Source: JANRLJ01 sp033762735 (GTDB taxonomy: Bacteria > Chloroflexota > Anaerolineae > Aggregatilineales > Phototrophicaceae). From it: a stretch of DNA of 64,000 nucleotides. The stretch lies in the NCBI GenBank assembly GCA_033762735.1, contig JANRLJ010000111.1, forward strand, positions 11,851 to 75,850, in the 5' to 3' direction. Below the pieces are notes generated by a model. It made no database searches, was not told the DNA's origin, and worked only from the letters and a program-made list of their open reading frames with translations. The position numbers and the translations under genes are program-made. Of this stretch, positions 17,430 through 25,485 are shown piece by piece; the stretch's first letter is position 1; each line of letters starts with the position of its first letter.

Positions 17430-17699
17430 ATGTCGCAGGAGCAAGAGGAATACGTCATGCAACTTATACAACAATGGCGCACCGCCACCATCCACCTCGA
17501 TGAAATTCTGTACAATCCACCCGGCACCGTCAACAATGCTCCCCTTCCCCGTACCTATCTCCAGCAAATCCTGACCGTTGCAGAAGCGCTGGAAGCCATC
17601 CGGCCTGAGTTGGCCGCACAGGTACGCGCCGAATGTGAACACCTGGGCGAGGTTGTGCGCATCTGGGAACAGGTGTGGTGGCCGGGAACAGCCTCTTAA
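17430..17699 (+). CDS. Small hypothetical protein (89 aa)
   Basis: I do not recognise this protein. It is 89 residues, soluble, probably mostly helical (QEEYVMQLIQQW, then LQQILTVAEALEAI and LAAQVRAECEHLGEVV), and Trp-rich at the C-terminus (IWEQVWWPG). GGAG lies 12 bases before the ATG. It stands alone between the terminator of the propeller gene and the oligopeptidase gene on the same strand. Its composition and ribosome binding site favour a real gene; no function can be assigned. Confidence 0.6.
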   Translation: MSQEQEEYVMQLIQQWRTATIHLDEILYNPPGTVNNAPLPRTYLQQILTVAEALEAIRPELAAQVRAECEHLGEVVRIWEQVWWPGTAS

Positions 17700-17812
17700 A
17701 AGGATGTTTTCTGCCCATAAACGCCTGATGGTCTGATTTGGTTCTTTCCTGACTGCGTTCGATGCGCCATCATGATGCGCTCGAACGACAAGTGAAGAAG
17801 GAGTCACCAACC

Positions 17813-19522
17813 ATGTCGCTGGCGCTGCCCTCCCATGCAGAAGATGTGAAGCACTGGCAATGGGAACAATTTGAGCCGTTTTACGCCGAACTTCAAACCC
17901 GTACACTTTCCGCAGATGGCGTACAACAATGGCTGAAGGATTGGTCACAGCTTTCCAATCTGCTCTCAGAAGTGTTCGCCCGCGCCCGGTTGGCGAATAC
18001 GCAGAACACGGCGGATGAAGAAGCCGAAGCCTATTTAAAAAATCTGCTGGTCACGATTTTTCCGCCGATGTCCAAAGCGGAAAACGCGCTGAACAAAAAA
18101 CTGCTGGAAAGCGGTTTCCAGCCGGACGGGTTTGAAGTCCCCCTGAAGAATATCCGCGCCGACTTTGATTTATTCCGCGAAGAAAACTTAGAACTGCTCA
18201 CCCGCACCCAGGCGCTTGGCATGGAATATGGCAAGATCACCGGGGCGCAGACCGTCACCTGGAACGGCGAGGAAGTCACGCTTCAGGAACTTCAGAAAGT
18301 GTATGAGGATCAGGATCGCGCCACCCGCGAACGCGCCTATCGGTTGAGTGTGGACGCCTGGCTGAAGAACCGCGAGGCCATCAACGACGTATGGATGAAG
18401 CTGTTCCAGGCACGCCAGCAGATCGCGGCCAACGCCGGGATGAACAACTTCCGCGAGTACGTCTGGATGCAGCGCAAACGCTTCGACTATACGCCCGATG
18501 ACTGCGCCACCTTCCATAACGCCATCGAACAGGTCGTCGTCCCGGCTGCCCAGCGCATTCTGGAAAAGCGCCGCACCGCACTTGGTTATGACACGCTGCG
18601 CCCCTGGGATTTAAGCGTTGATCCCGAAGGACGCCCGCCGCTGCGCCCGTATGAAACGCTGGACGAATTCGAGGAAAAGGCCGAGATGATTTTCCGCCGG
18701 GTCGATCCCAGAATCGGCGATTACTTCGCCACCATGCGGCGCGAACGCCTGCTCGATCTGCCCAATCGCAAGAATAAGCGCGTCGGCGCATACTGCACCC
18801 GCTTCGCCACCGCGCAGCGCCCCTTTATCTTTATGAACGCCGTCGGCACCCAGGGCGACATCCGCACGCTGCTGCACGAGGCCGGGCACGCCTTTCATGG
18901 CTTCGAGGTCGTCAGGCTTCCCTATGCACAGCAGCAGGGCTATCCCATCGAATTCGCCGAGGTCGCCAGTATGAGCATGGAACTGCTGGCCGCGCCCTAT
19001 CTCACGCAGGACGAAGGGGGATTCTTCTCGCCTGAGGAAGCAGCCCGTGACCGCATCCTGCATCTGGAAAAGATCGTCCTGTTCTGGCCGTATATGGCGG
19101 TAGTGGATGCCTTCCAGCAGTGGGCGTATACCCACAACGACGCGGCGCTTAACCCGGCGGAATGTGACGCCGCGTGGGGCGAGTTGTGGACGCGCTTCCA
19201 GCCGGGCGTGGATTACACTGGGCTGGAAGACTATCGCGTAACGGGATGGCATCGCAAGCAGCACATCTTCCTCTATCCGTTCTACTACGTCGATTATGGG
19301 CTGGCGCAGTTGGGCGCGGTGCAGGTATGGGCCAACGCTCTGCAAGATCAGGCGAAGGCGGTCGAGCAGTATTTACATGGGCTGTCGCTGGGCTATACCG
19401 CCTCGCTGCCGCAGCTTTATGCCGCGACGGGCGCGACTTTCGCCTTCGACGTGGACACGATGGGCAAGGCGGTCGAACTGATCGAGGGCACCATCAGCGA
19501 CCTCGAACGCCAGTTGGCGTAA
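17813..19522 (+). CDS. M3-family oligoendopeptidase (PepF-like)
   Basis: Cytoplasmic zinc metallopeptidase that trims oligopeptides. It is 569 residues, within the family's usual length. The zinc motif LLHEAGHAFHGFEV places His355, Glu356 and His359. The downstream FAEVASMSMELL holds the third ligand Glu, and HKQHIFLYPFYYVDYGLAQ is typical of PepF. I start at ATG 17813 because AAGGAG ends 9 bases before it; the frame is open further upstream (to an in-frame start at 17762), but that extension adds nothing family-like. A perfect hairpin follows the stop (19539-19562). It stands alone and is probably constitutive. Confidence 0.93.
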   Translation: MSLALPSHAEDVKHWQWEQFEPFYAELQTRTLSADGVQQWLKDWSQLSNLLSEVFARARLANTQNTADEEAEAYLKNLLVTIFPPMSKAENALNKKLLESGFQPDGFEVPLKNIRADFDLFREENLELLTRTQALGMEYGKITGAQTVTWNGEEVTLQELQKVYEDQDRATRERAYRLSVDAWLKNREAINDVWMKLFQARQQIAANAGMNNFREYVWMQRKRFDYTPDDCATFHNAIEQVVVPAAQRILEKRRTALGYDTLRPWDLSVDPEGRPPLRPYETLDEFEEKAEMIFRRVDPRIGDYFATMRRERLLDLPNRKNKRVGAYCTRFATAQRPFIFMNAVGTQGDIRTLLHEAGHAFHGFEVVRLPYAQQQGYPIEFAEVASMSMELLAAPYLTQDEGGFFSPEEAARDRILHLEKIVLFWPYMAVVDAFQQWAYTHNDAALNPAECDAAWGELWTRFQPGVDYTGLEDYRVTGWHRKQHIFLYPFYYVDYGLAQLGAVQVWANALQDQAKAVEQYLHGLSLGYTASLPQLYAATGATFAFDVDTMGKAVELIEGTISDLERQLA

Positions 19523-19538
19523 AAAAGGCATTTTCCAC

Positions 19539-19562
19539 CGGGGCACAGCCGCCTGTGCCCCG
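19539..19562 (+). terminator. 3' hairpin of the oligopeptidase gene
   Basis: Perfect 10-bp arms CGGGGCACAG and CTGTGCCCCG around a 4-base loop, 16 bp past the stop. The following sequence is pyrimidine-rich (CTTCTCCCCTCC), not a pure T-run, so this is a likely but not canonical terminator. Confidence 0.6.
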
Positions 19563-19679
19563 CTTCTCCCCTCCTTGTGCGTATTTGAAAGTCCTCTACA
19601 ATAGCAAACGGTTGCGAAGGGGTCACAAGAAGACACCTGCGACCTTTGACGGTGCTCAACACAAAGGACACAATCCCCT

Positions 19680-20723
19680 ATGGAGTATCGCAATTTCGGG
19701 CGTACAGGCGTCAAGGTCAGCCCGCTCTGTCTCGGCTGCATGAATTTTGGCGGGCGCACGGACGAAGCCACCGCGACCGAGATCATCCACACCGCGCTGG
19801 ACAGCGGCCTCAATTTCGTGGACACGGCCAACGTCTATGGGCACGACCCCGCCGATCATTATGTCGGGCGTGGCCGCAGCGAAGAAATCGTCGGCAGGGC
19901 GCTCAAGGGAAAACGCGGTGACGTGTTCCTGGCGACCAAGATGTATTTTCCGATGGTGCGCGATATGCGCTTGATGGGCAGCAGCCGCCGCAACATCATC
20001 GCGGAATGTGAAGCCTCGCTGCGCCGCCTGCAAACCGACTATATCGACCTGTACCAGATGCACCACCCCTCCAACGAAGTCCCGATTGATGAGACGCTGC
20101 GGGCGCTGGATGACCTTGTTCGGTCGGGGAAGGTGCGCTACATCGGCAGCAGTTCGTTCGCCGCGTGGCAGTTCGTGGAGTCACTGTGGGTGGCGAAGGA
20201 ATATGGCCTGAACCGCTTCGTCTGTGAGCAGCCCGCCTATCACCTGCTTGACCGCCGCCTTGAACGCGAGTTCGTGCCAATGGCGCAGACTTATAACATC
20301 GCCATTATCCCCTGGTCGCCGACGGCGGGCGGCTTCCTGAGCGGGAAGTATCGCCGGGGCGAACCGGTGCCGCTGGATTCGCGCTTTGCCGTGTTCTGGA
20401 AAGGCCAGGCCGAGCGGCTGACCGACCCGATCTTCGATGTGCTGGAGGCACTGGAAGCGCTGGCGACGGAAAAAGGCTGTTCGGTCTATCACCTGGCGCT
20501 GGCCTGGTGCGCCCAGCAGCCCGGCATCACCAGCCCGATCATCGGCCCGCGCACGGTGGAGCAGTTGACCGACTCGCTTAAGGCGCTGGAGGTCGTGCTG
20601 ACCGAGGACGACCTGAACCGCATCGACCAAATCGCGCCGCCGGGACGAGCCACGCTGCCCTATTACGGCTATGATGGTTTCGCCTGGGTGCCCTGGGGAC
20701 CGCATCAGTCGCAGTGGGTGTAG
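19680..20723 (+). CDS. Aldo/keto reductase
   Basis: NADP(H)-dependent oxidoreductase of the AKR superfamily, 347 residues, TIM-barrel. The family start is evident (YRNFGRTGVKVSPLCLG). The catalytic tetrad is complete: Asp48 and Tyr53 in DTANVYG, Lys87 in ATKMYF and His128 in YQMHHPS. The C-terminal cofactor region SPIIGPRTVEQL is typical. It most resembles the YghZ/Kv-beta-like group that reduces small aldehydes, but the substrate cannot be fixed from sequence. The start follows AAAGGA. It is monocistronic with a strong terminator directly after the stop. Confidence 0.93.
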   Translation: MEYRNFGRTGVKVSPLCLGCMNFGGRTDEATATEIIHTALDSGLNFVDTANVYGHDPADHYVGRGRSEEIVGRALKGKRGDVFLATKMYFPMVRDMRLMGSSRRNIIAECEASLRRLQTDYIDLYQMHHPSNEVPIDETLRALDDLVRSGKVRYIGSSSFAAWQFVESLWVAKEYGLNRFVCEQPAYHLLDRRLEREFVPMAQTYNIAIIPWSPTAGGFLSGKYRRGEPVPLDSRFAVFWKGQAERLTDPIFDVLEALEALATEKGCSVYHLALAWCAQQPGITSPIIGPRTVEQLTDSLKALEVVLTEDDLNRIDQIAPPGRATLPYYGYDGFAWVPWGPHQSQWV

Positions 20724-20729
20724 CAAAGC

Positions 20730-20759
20730 AAAGGGGACAGCGCGTCCCCTTTATTTTTT
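20730..20759 (+). terminator. Rho-independent terminator of the aldo/keto reductase gene
   Basis: Perfect 9-bp arms AAAGGGGAC (20730-20738) and GTCCCCTTT (20744-20752), 5-base loop, then ATTTTTT. It begins 7 bp after the stop. Confidence 0.95.
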
Positions 20760-20832
20760 GACCGAAACGCAATTTGCTTGTTTGATAATATAAAAGCTAT
20801 ACTTACGATATCTTCGCTTACCTCATTGCTGA

Positions 20833-21291
20833 ATGGACTTCATGGCTGAAAACAATGTCGGTAGACGGGTCTACCTGTGGGTTCTGCTGAATTTTTTCCT
20901 ACCCTTATTCCCTGTCCTGTTTGGTGGATTGATTCTTCTCTTACAAGGGAGGTTGGAAGCAGAATATATTCGTCTTCTGGGAGGAACGGATTTACTTCTG
21001 CTGTCATTTACCATCCTGATGGTGACATGGCACGACTGGAATCGCTCCACTTATGATCGCCAGACGACCTTGTTTGCTGTCGTGAACATCTTCTTACTGG
21101 CCGCAACGTTCGCTACATGGAGTGGTTTTACCGTTGTCTACATACATCGCAACATTCAGAATCTACAACTTCTTGAAAATAACATTATAGATTTGAATTG
21201 GATTGCACTCAGCACATCCCCAATCTGTGCTATAATTCAATTCTCAATTGCATGGCAGGAAACTCGCACACGCAGCACACGAACATCATAG
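20833..21291 (+). CDS. Small integral membrane protein (152 aa)
   Basis: Not recognised. It has four predicted membrane segments: about 15-38 (LWVLLNFFLPLFPVLFGGLI), 50-65 (LLLLSFTILMVTW), 81-105 (LFAVVNIFLLAATFATWSG) and about 127-142 (LSTSPICAIIQFSIA). The C-terminus is basic and Thr/Arg-rich. Two in-frame ATGs (20833 and 20842) are possible; the ribosome binding site is weak. It is followed 10 bp later by another small membrane-anchored protein gene, so the two may be co-transcribed. Lower GC than its neighbours suggests an accessory gene. Confidence 0.6.
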   Translation: MDFMAENNVGRRVYLWVLLNFFLPLFPVLFGGLILLLQGRLEAEYIRLLGGTDLLLLSFTILMVTWHDWNRSTYDRQTTLFAVVNIFLLAATFATWSGFTVVYIHRNIQNLQLLENNIIDLNWIALSTSPICAIIQFSIAWQETRTRSTRTS

Positions 21292-21301
21292 GAAATCAGA
21301 A

Positions 21302-21574
21302 ATGGCAAATGTATTGGTGTTCCTGTATGGAGTCCTAATGCTTGGTGGTGGCGTGATTGTAAGTACGCTCCTTGTGCGTCACATGCGCCAACCCAAAACC
21401 AGGGCACATAGGACACAGGAGCCAGCAGGACAAAAACACTATCAAATTCGTGAAATTCAGCGGGTTCAACGCAGGATCAGCCCATACGCGGATACTTATC
21501 CAAGGCGGGAAGAAGGCAAACGCGACACTGTACCTGCCCGTGTGCGTTCGTCTTCCCATCCGCGCAACCCCTGA
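21302..21574 (+). CDS. Small single-pass membrane protein (90 aa)
   Basis: Not recognised. One N-terminal membrane helix (VLVFLYGVLMLGGGVIVSTL), then a strongly basic hydrophilic tail rich in Arg, His and Gln. I use ATG 21302, preceded by AGGA at 8 bases, instead of the longer in-frame start at 21248, which would overlap the upstream gene and adds a His-rich leader. Probably co-expressed with the four-helix protein before it. It ends 3 bp before the convergent FtsX-type gene. Confidence 0.5.
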   Translation: MANVLVFLYGVLMLGGGVIVSTLLVRHMRQPKTRAHRTQEPAGQKHYQIREIQRVQRRISPYADTYPRREEGKRDTVPARVRSSSHPRNP

Positions 21575-21577
21575 GCC

Positions 21578-24217
21578 TCACTCACTCCGTAAAGCGCGGG
21601 CGGTGATAAGGCGCGTCAGCCGCAGCGCAGGATAGACCCCGGCCAGCAGCGCCGCGATCACAGCCACCGCAAACGCCTGCACGAATTCTTCCGGCACAGG
21701 GTAGAAATCCATCGTCCAGCCGAACGAGCGCACATTAATCACATACAGCAGCACCAGCGCCAGCGCGAGGCCAATTGGCAGCGCCAGCGCCCCCGCCACC
21801 GTTCCCATCAGTCCGGTTTGCAGCAACGTGAAATTCCACAGTTGGCGCGGGGTCATCCCGGTCGCCCGCATCACGCCGTACTGGCGCGTGTTTTCCAGTT
21901 GCAGGCTGAGCAGCGCGGAAAGAATCCCGATGAAAGCAACCACCGTCGCCAGCAGCCGCAGTGCAATTGTGATGGCGAAGGCATTATCGAACACCACAAA
22001 TACACCCGAACGCAGGTCACGGTTGGACTGCACCAGCAGATCATAGCCGCTGAGCGCGTCGGTTCGCAGTGTGTTGATGACCGTGTTGATGTCCGCGCCT
22101 TCTTCCACATACGCCGCCAGCGACGAAATGTAGGGGTCGTCGTAGAACTGCTGGTAGGTGGTGCGGTACATGAAGACCTTGCCCTGATCGGTCGAATAGT
22201 CGTAGTACACGCCGACCACCTCGAACGTCTGCGGGCCGTTGTCGGTCAGCAGCGTGATGGTGTTCGCTTCGGGCGTGATCCCCCGGCGGAAGGCGAACGG
22301 CTCGGTGACGATGACCTTCCCCCCTTCCAGCGCTGCCCGGTAATCCGCGAACTCTGGCGGCACATTCAGCCACGCAAAACGGCGGTCAGTAGCGATGTCA
22401 AAATCCGCCGCCTGAAGGTTGACCGGGGGCAGATTGGGACTGGAGTCAATATTGGGATAATCCAGCGCGGTCACGCTGACATCGCGTGAGGTGGAAACCA
22501 GGCGCACCCCTTCGACACTGGCGACCACGTCCACCACCGACGGGTCAACATCGACGGTCGCACGGTTTGCGGTCAGCAGCGGCGGTGAGATGTAAATGTC
22601 CCCGCCCAGCGTTTCGCCCAACCAGGCAGCCACCGTATTACGAAAGCTGGCGATCATGACGCTGACGCCGACGATCACGCTGACGGCGACGGTCAATGCC
22701 GCCACCGCCACCGACGTGCGGCTGAGCGAACGGGCGACGGCGCGGGGAGCCATCCGACCTAAAACGCCGAACAACCTTTCCGTAATGGGCGTGAACAGCC
22801 GCATCGCGCCGATCAGCACGACGGGCGTAAAGAAGGCGCTGCCGACGACGATGCAGAACAGCGCACCGAAGCTGATGTACAGGCTGTTGGTGGGCAGTTG
22901 CAGCAGCAGCAGGCCGATGATATTGAGCGTAACCGCCGCAACCGTAATCAGCGGGACCAGGCGGCGCGTGGCGCTTTCCTGATCGCTGCGGCGCATCGTG
23001 CCAGCAGGCGGGGTGCGGGTTGCGTCCAGCGACGGAATCACCGCCGCGCCCAGGCTGGCGAAAAGGCCGACCGCCGCGCCTTTGAGCAGCGTAATCGGCT
23101 CCACGCTGACGCGCTGGACATTCACTGTAAAGAACAGGTCGTTGATGGTCTGCGCCACCACCCGCACCGATGCCCGCCCGAAGATGAGTCCGAGGCCTAA
23201 ACCCAGAATCGTCCCGATCAGCCCCAGCAGCAGCGCCTCACTCAGAATCAGGCTGAAAATCTGGCGTCTGGTCGCGCCAAGCGAACGCAGAATCCCGATC
23301 ACCGGGCGGCGCTGCACAACGCTGAACGTGACGGTGTTGTAGATCAGGAACACGCCCACCACCAGCGCCAGCAGGCTCAGCGCTTGCAGGTTGAGGTTGA
23401 AGGCGGCGGTCATCTGGTCGAGCGTGGTGTTGTTCTCGCTGATCGCCCCCGCCCGCGCCCCCTGTGGCAGAATTGTGCGGATTTGCTCAAGCGTCGCGTC
23501 GGCGGTCGCTTCCGGCAGAATCAGATCAACGCGGGTAATGGCGTCTGGCCGTCCCACGACTTCCTGCGCGGTGGCGATATCGGACAGGACCAGATCGTCA
23601 ATCGCCTGTTCGCTCACGCCGTCGCTGGCGCGGATCAGGCCGACAATCTGCACTTCGACCGCACGTGTCCCGGTGCGCAGCGTCATGCTGTCACCCGCCG
23701 CGAGTCCGAGTCGGTCGGCGAGTGTCCCGCTGATAATCACGCTGCCAGGCCGGGCGAGAAAATCGGTGATGGCGTTAAAGGCGTCCTCGCCGGGGTTGTC
23801 CTCGCTCACGGCGATGTTGTTCAGGTAGCCCCGGAACGGCGCTTCGGAGAAGATATCTACACCCAGCAGGCGCAAGGGCTGCCCCAGTTCCCCCTCTGTG
23901 TTTCCGCCTGCCCGCACATATTCCTCAATGACCGGGGCGCTTTCCCGCACGCCCAGATCAACCCGAATCTGACGGAAGATGTCTGTCGGCAGTCCGGCAG
24001 GCCCACCCACGACCTGATGGGTGGCTTCGCCCGCGACGCTGGCGGTGGAGAGGCTGAAGGCGCGGCTGGCGCTGCCGTTGGCGACATCAATGGCGATCAC
24101 CACCGCCACACCCAGCGCGACACCGATCACGAACAGCAGGCTTTGCAGGAAGCGGCGGTTGATGGTGCGCCCCGCCAGGCGCAGGATGACAGGGGAGGGA
24201 GAGAGCATATCCAGCAT
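21578..24217 (-). CDS. FtsX/MacB-type ABC transporter permease
   Basis: Inner-membrane protein of 879 residues with the layout of MacB/LolE permeases. A first membrane helix (SLLFVIGVALGVAVVIAIDV), a large extracytoplasmic domain, and a first FtsX domain of three to four helices (about 275-400, with LRSLGATRRQIFSLIL) come first. A second half repeats the pattern: helices about 410-520, an extracytoplasmic domain, then a C-terminal FtsX domain with MRATGMTPRQLWNF. Such proteins use an ATPase partner for mechanotransmission or lipoprotein/lipid export. No ATPase gene adjoins it, so its partner must be encoded elsewhere. ATG at 24217 or 24208. Confidence 0.9.
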   Translation of the reverse strand: MLDMLSPSPVILRLAGRTINRRFLQSLLFVIGVALGVAVVIAIDVANGSASRAFSLSTASVAGEATHQVVGGPAGLPTDIFRQIRVDLGVRESAPVIEEYVRAGGNTEGELGQPLRLLGVDIFSEAPFRGYLNNIAVSEDNPGEDAFNAITDFLARPGSVIISGTLADRLGLAAGDSMTLRTGTRAVEVQIVGLIRASDGVSEQAIDDLVLSDIATAQEVVGRPDAITRVDLILPEATADATLEQIRTILPQGARAGAISENNTTLDQMTAAFNLNLQALSLLALVVGVFLIYNTVTFSVVQRRPVIGILRSLGATRRQIFSLILSEALLLGLIGTILGLGLGLIFGRASVRVVAQTINDLFFTVNVQRVSVEPITLLKGAAVGLFASLGAAVIPSLDATRTPPAGTMRRSDQESATRRLVPLITVAAVTLNIIGLLLLQLPTNSLYISFGALFCIVVGSAFFTPVVLIGAMRLFTPITERLFGVLGRMAPRAVARSLSRTSVAVAALTVAVSVIVGVSVMIASFRNTVAAWLGETLGGDIYISPPLLTANRATVDVDPSVVDVVASVEGVRLVSTSRDVSVTALDYPNIDSSPNLPPVNLQAADFDIATDRRFAWLNVPPEFADYRAALEGGKVIVTEPFAFRRGITPEANTITLLTDNGPQTFEVVGVYYDYSTDQGKVFMYRTTYQQFYDDPYISSLAAYVEEGADINTVINTLRTDALSGYDLLVQSNRDLRSGVFVVFDNAFAITIALRLLATVVAFIGILSALLSLQLENTRQYGVMRATGMTPRQLWNFTLLQTGLMGTVAGALALPIGLALALVLLYVINVRSFGWTMDFYPVPEEFVQAFAVAVIAALLAGVYPALRLTRLITARALRSE

Positions 24218-24338
24218 TCCAAACGTTCAGAATTCTTTGTTTGTGACAGTTTACACGAAGCTGGCTAATGTCTCCGTAGGGACGAGATGAGTGGTTGATA
24301 AATTAGCGTTCTCAACAGCAAAAAAAGTCACCGGAATC

Positions 24339-24379
24339 AAAAACCCCCGGTCGCGGTAATGGCCGGGGGTCGTATTTTT
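24339..24379 (-). terminator. Bidirectional rho-independent terminator
   Basis: ACCCCCGG (24343-24350) and CCGGGGGT (24363-24370) form a GC-rich stem. A-rich sequence on the left gives a T-run on the minus strand, ending the small gene at 24430-24582. TTTTTT on the right (24374-24379) gives a plus-strand T-run. Confidence 0.85.
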
Positions 24380-24429
24380 TCTATTTGATGAGTTCGTGCC
24401 GTTTGGGACAGCAGCTTGGGACAAGCCGC

Positions 24430-24582
24430 TTACTTGCGCGGCTTGCGGATCATGTTGCGGCGAGCCTGATCCTTGTACTCGTTGATGATCTCCATCAGCG
24501 TGCGCTGAATCCCGTTCATCTTGCGCGGGTCTTCATAACGCGACTTGAAGAGCTTCATCGCCACGTAGTCGTTGATGAGCAT
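24430..24582 (-). CDS. Small basic protein (50 aa)
   Basis: A 50-residue reading frame with unusually good expression signals: CGGAGGT ends 4 bases before the ATG, a -35/-10 pair lies upstream (24627-24655) and a terminator lies 51 bp downstream. The product starts MLINDYVAMKLFKSRYEDPR, continues as a predicted helix (IQRTLMEIINEYKDQARRN) and ends with a basic tail (MIRKPRK). It is highly basic and may bind nucleic acid or the ribosome; this is inference. It is divergent from the TetR gene, with a dyad over its -10 box, so it may be a target of that regulator. No known family is recognised. Confidence 0.72.
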   Translation of the reverse strand: MLINDYVAMKLFKSRYEDPRKMNGIQRTLMEIINEYKDQARRNMIRKPRK

Positions 24583-24613
24583 GTTGACCTCCGATACATT
24601 GTGACAGTTTGCT

Positions 24614-24630
24614 CAATGACAAGTTCATTG
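24614..24630. promoter_or_regulatory. Candidate operator (17-bp dyad) over the -10 box of the small gene
   Basis: CAATGA and TCATTG flank a 5-base centre as a perfect inverted repeat. It overlaps the -10 hexamer of the minus-strand promoter, and a TetR-type repressor is encoded about 170 bp away. A repressor site is a reasonable inference. Confidence 0.5.
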
Positions 24631-24655
24631 TACGACACTTGGGCAATCCTGACAA
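24627..24655 (-). promoter_or_regulatory. Sigma-70-like promoter of the 50-aa protein gene
   Basis: On the minus strand -35 TTGTCA (24650-24655) and -10 TACAAT (24627-24632) are separated by exactly 17 bp. Transcription should begin near 24620, giving a leader of about 38 bases. Confidence 0.75.
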
Positions 24656-24738
24656 TGAGTCCACCACAAGGGTTTATGCAACTTTAACATGAATGGACTT
24701 ATCCATAACGTTGCCTTGCTGCTGGCTCGAATCCATTG

Positions 24739-24767
24739 GTTGACAAATCGGGCAAACCCACGCAAAA
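24739..24767 (+). promoter_or_regulatory. Sigma-70-like promoter of the TetR regulator gene
   Basis: Consensus -35 TTGACA (24739-24744), 17-bp spacer, -10 CAAAAT (24762-24767). It lies upstream of ATG 24800 but downstream of the longer in-frame start at 24689, which supports the shorter protein. Confidence 0.7.
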
Positions 24768-24799
24768 TAAAACCGACTGGTTGGTATTTTATTGAGACG

Positions 24800-25390
24800 A
24801 TGACTAAAGGCGAACTGACCCGACAGACTATTTTGCAGCAGGCCGCCCAGGTCTTCAGTGTACGTGGCTACTTTGGCACGTCGATGGACGACCTGATGAA
24901 AGCTACTGACCTGACCAAAGGCGGCATCTACAACCATTTCGGCAGCAAGGAAGCGCTGGCGCTGGAAGCGTTCGAGTATGCCTTCGGGCTGGTGAAAGCG
25001 CGCTTCCGTGAACTGTCCGAAGGCAAGCGCACCACCCGCGACCGTCTTTATGCCGTGCTGGAATTGTTCCGCAGTGTGCTGGATGATCCCCTGCTGGCGG
25101 GCGGCTGTCCCCTGCTGAATACGGCGGTGGAAGCTGACGACGCTAACGAGCCGCTGCGCAACCGCGCCCGCGAGGCCGCCGACGACTGGCGCGGATACAT
25201 CAGCCGCACCGTGCGCAAGGGACTCGAACTCGGTGATGTGCGCCCGGAAGTCGAGCCGGAAGCGGTCGCCAGTGTGATGATTTCCACGCTCGAAGGCGCG
25301 ATCATGCTCAGCAAGCTCTATGGCGACAACATCCACATGCACCGCACTGTCGATCACATGGCCGCGTACATCGACTCGCTGCTGAAATAA
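24800..25390 (+). CDS. TetR/AcrR-family transcriptional regulator
   Basis: Dimeric DNA-binding regulator, 196 residues from ATG 24800. The N-terminal HTH is classic: TILQQAAQVFSVRGYFGTS, then DLMKATDLTKGGIYNHFGSK. The C-terminal ligand domain (LLAGGCPLLNTAVEADDANE) is like the LmrA/YxaF subgroup. The promoter at 24739-24767 lies inside the alternative longer frame, so that extension is rejected. It heads a same-strand run with DinB and two thioesterase genes, and is divergent from a 50-residue protein gene with a dyad between them. It probably represses its own region; the ligand is unknown, perhaps an acyl or aromatic compound given the thioesterases. Confidence 0.9.
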   Translation: MTKGELTRQTILQQAAQVFSVRGYFGTSMDDLMKATDLTKGGIYNHFGSKEALALEAFEYAFGLVKARFRELSEGKRTTRDRLYAVLELFRSVLDDPLLAGGCPLLNTAVEADDANEPLRNRAREAADDWRGYISRTVRKGLELGDVRPEVEPEAVASVMISTLEGAIMLSKLYGDNIHMHRTVDHMAAYIDSLLK

Positions 25391-25400
25391 AAAGCGTATG

Positions 25401-25470
25401 GATGAACCGCAGAGGCGCGGAGAACGCAGAGCGATAAAAATTCAATTTCCTGGCGGCTTGGCGGTTCAAT
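25401..25470. repeat. Degenerate dispersed inverted repeat
   Basis: AACCGC and GCGGTT bound a 60-70 bp segment. Its left arm carries a CGCAGAGGCGCGGAGAACGC pattern resembling the repeat at 62532-62621. The right arm is diverged. It lies between the TetR and DinB genes. Confidence 0.5.
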
Positions 25471-25485
25471 ATTTTTTGGAGAGAC

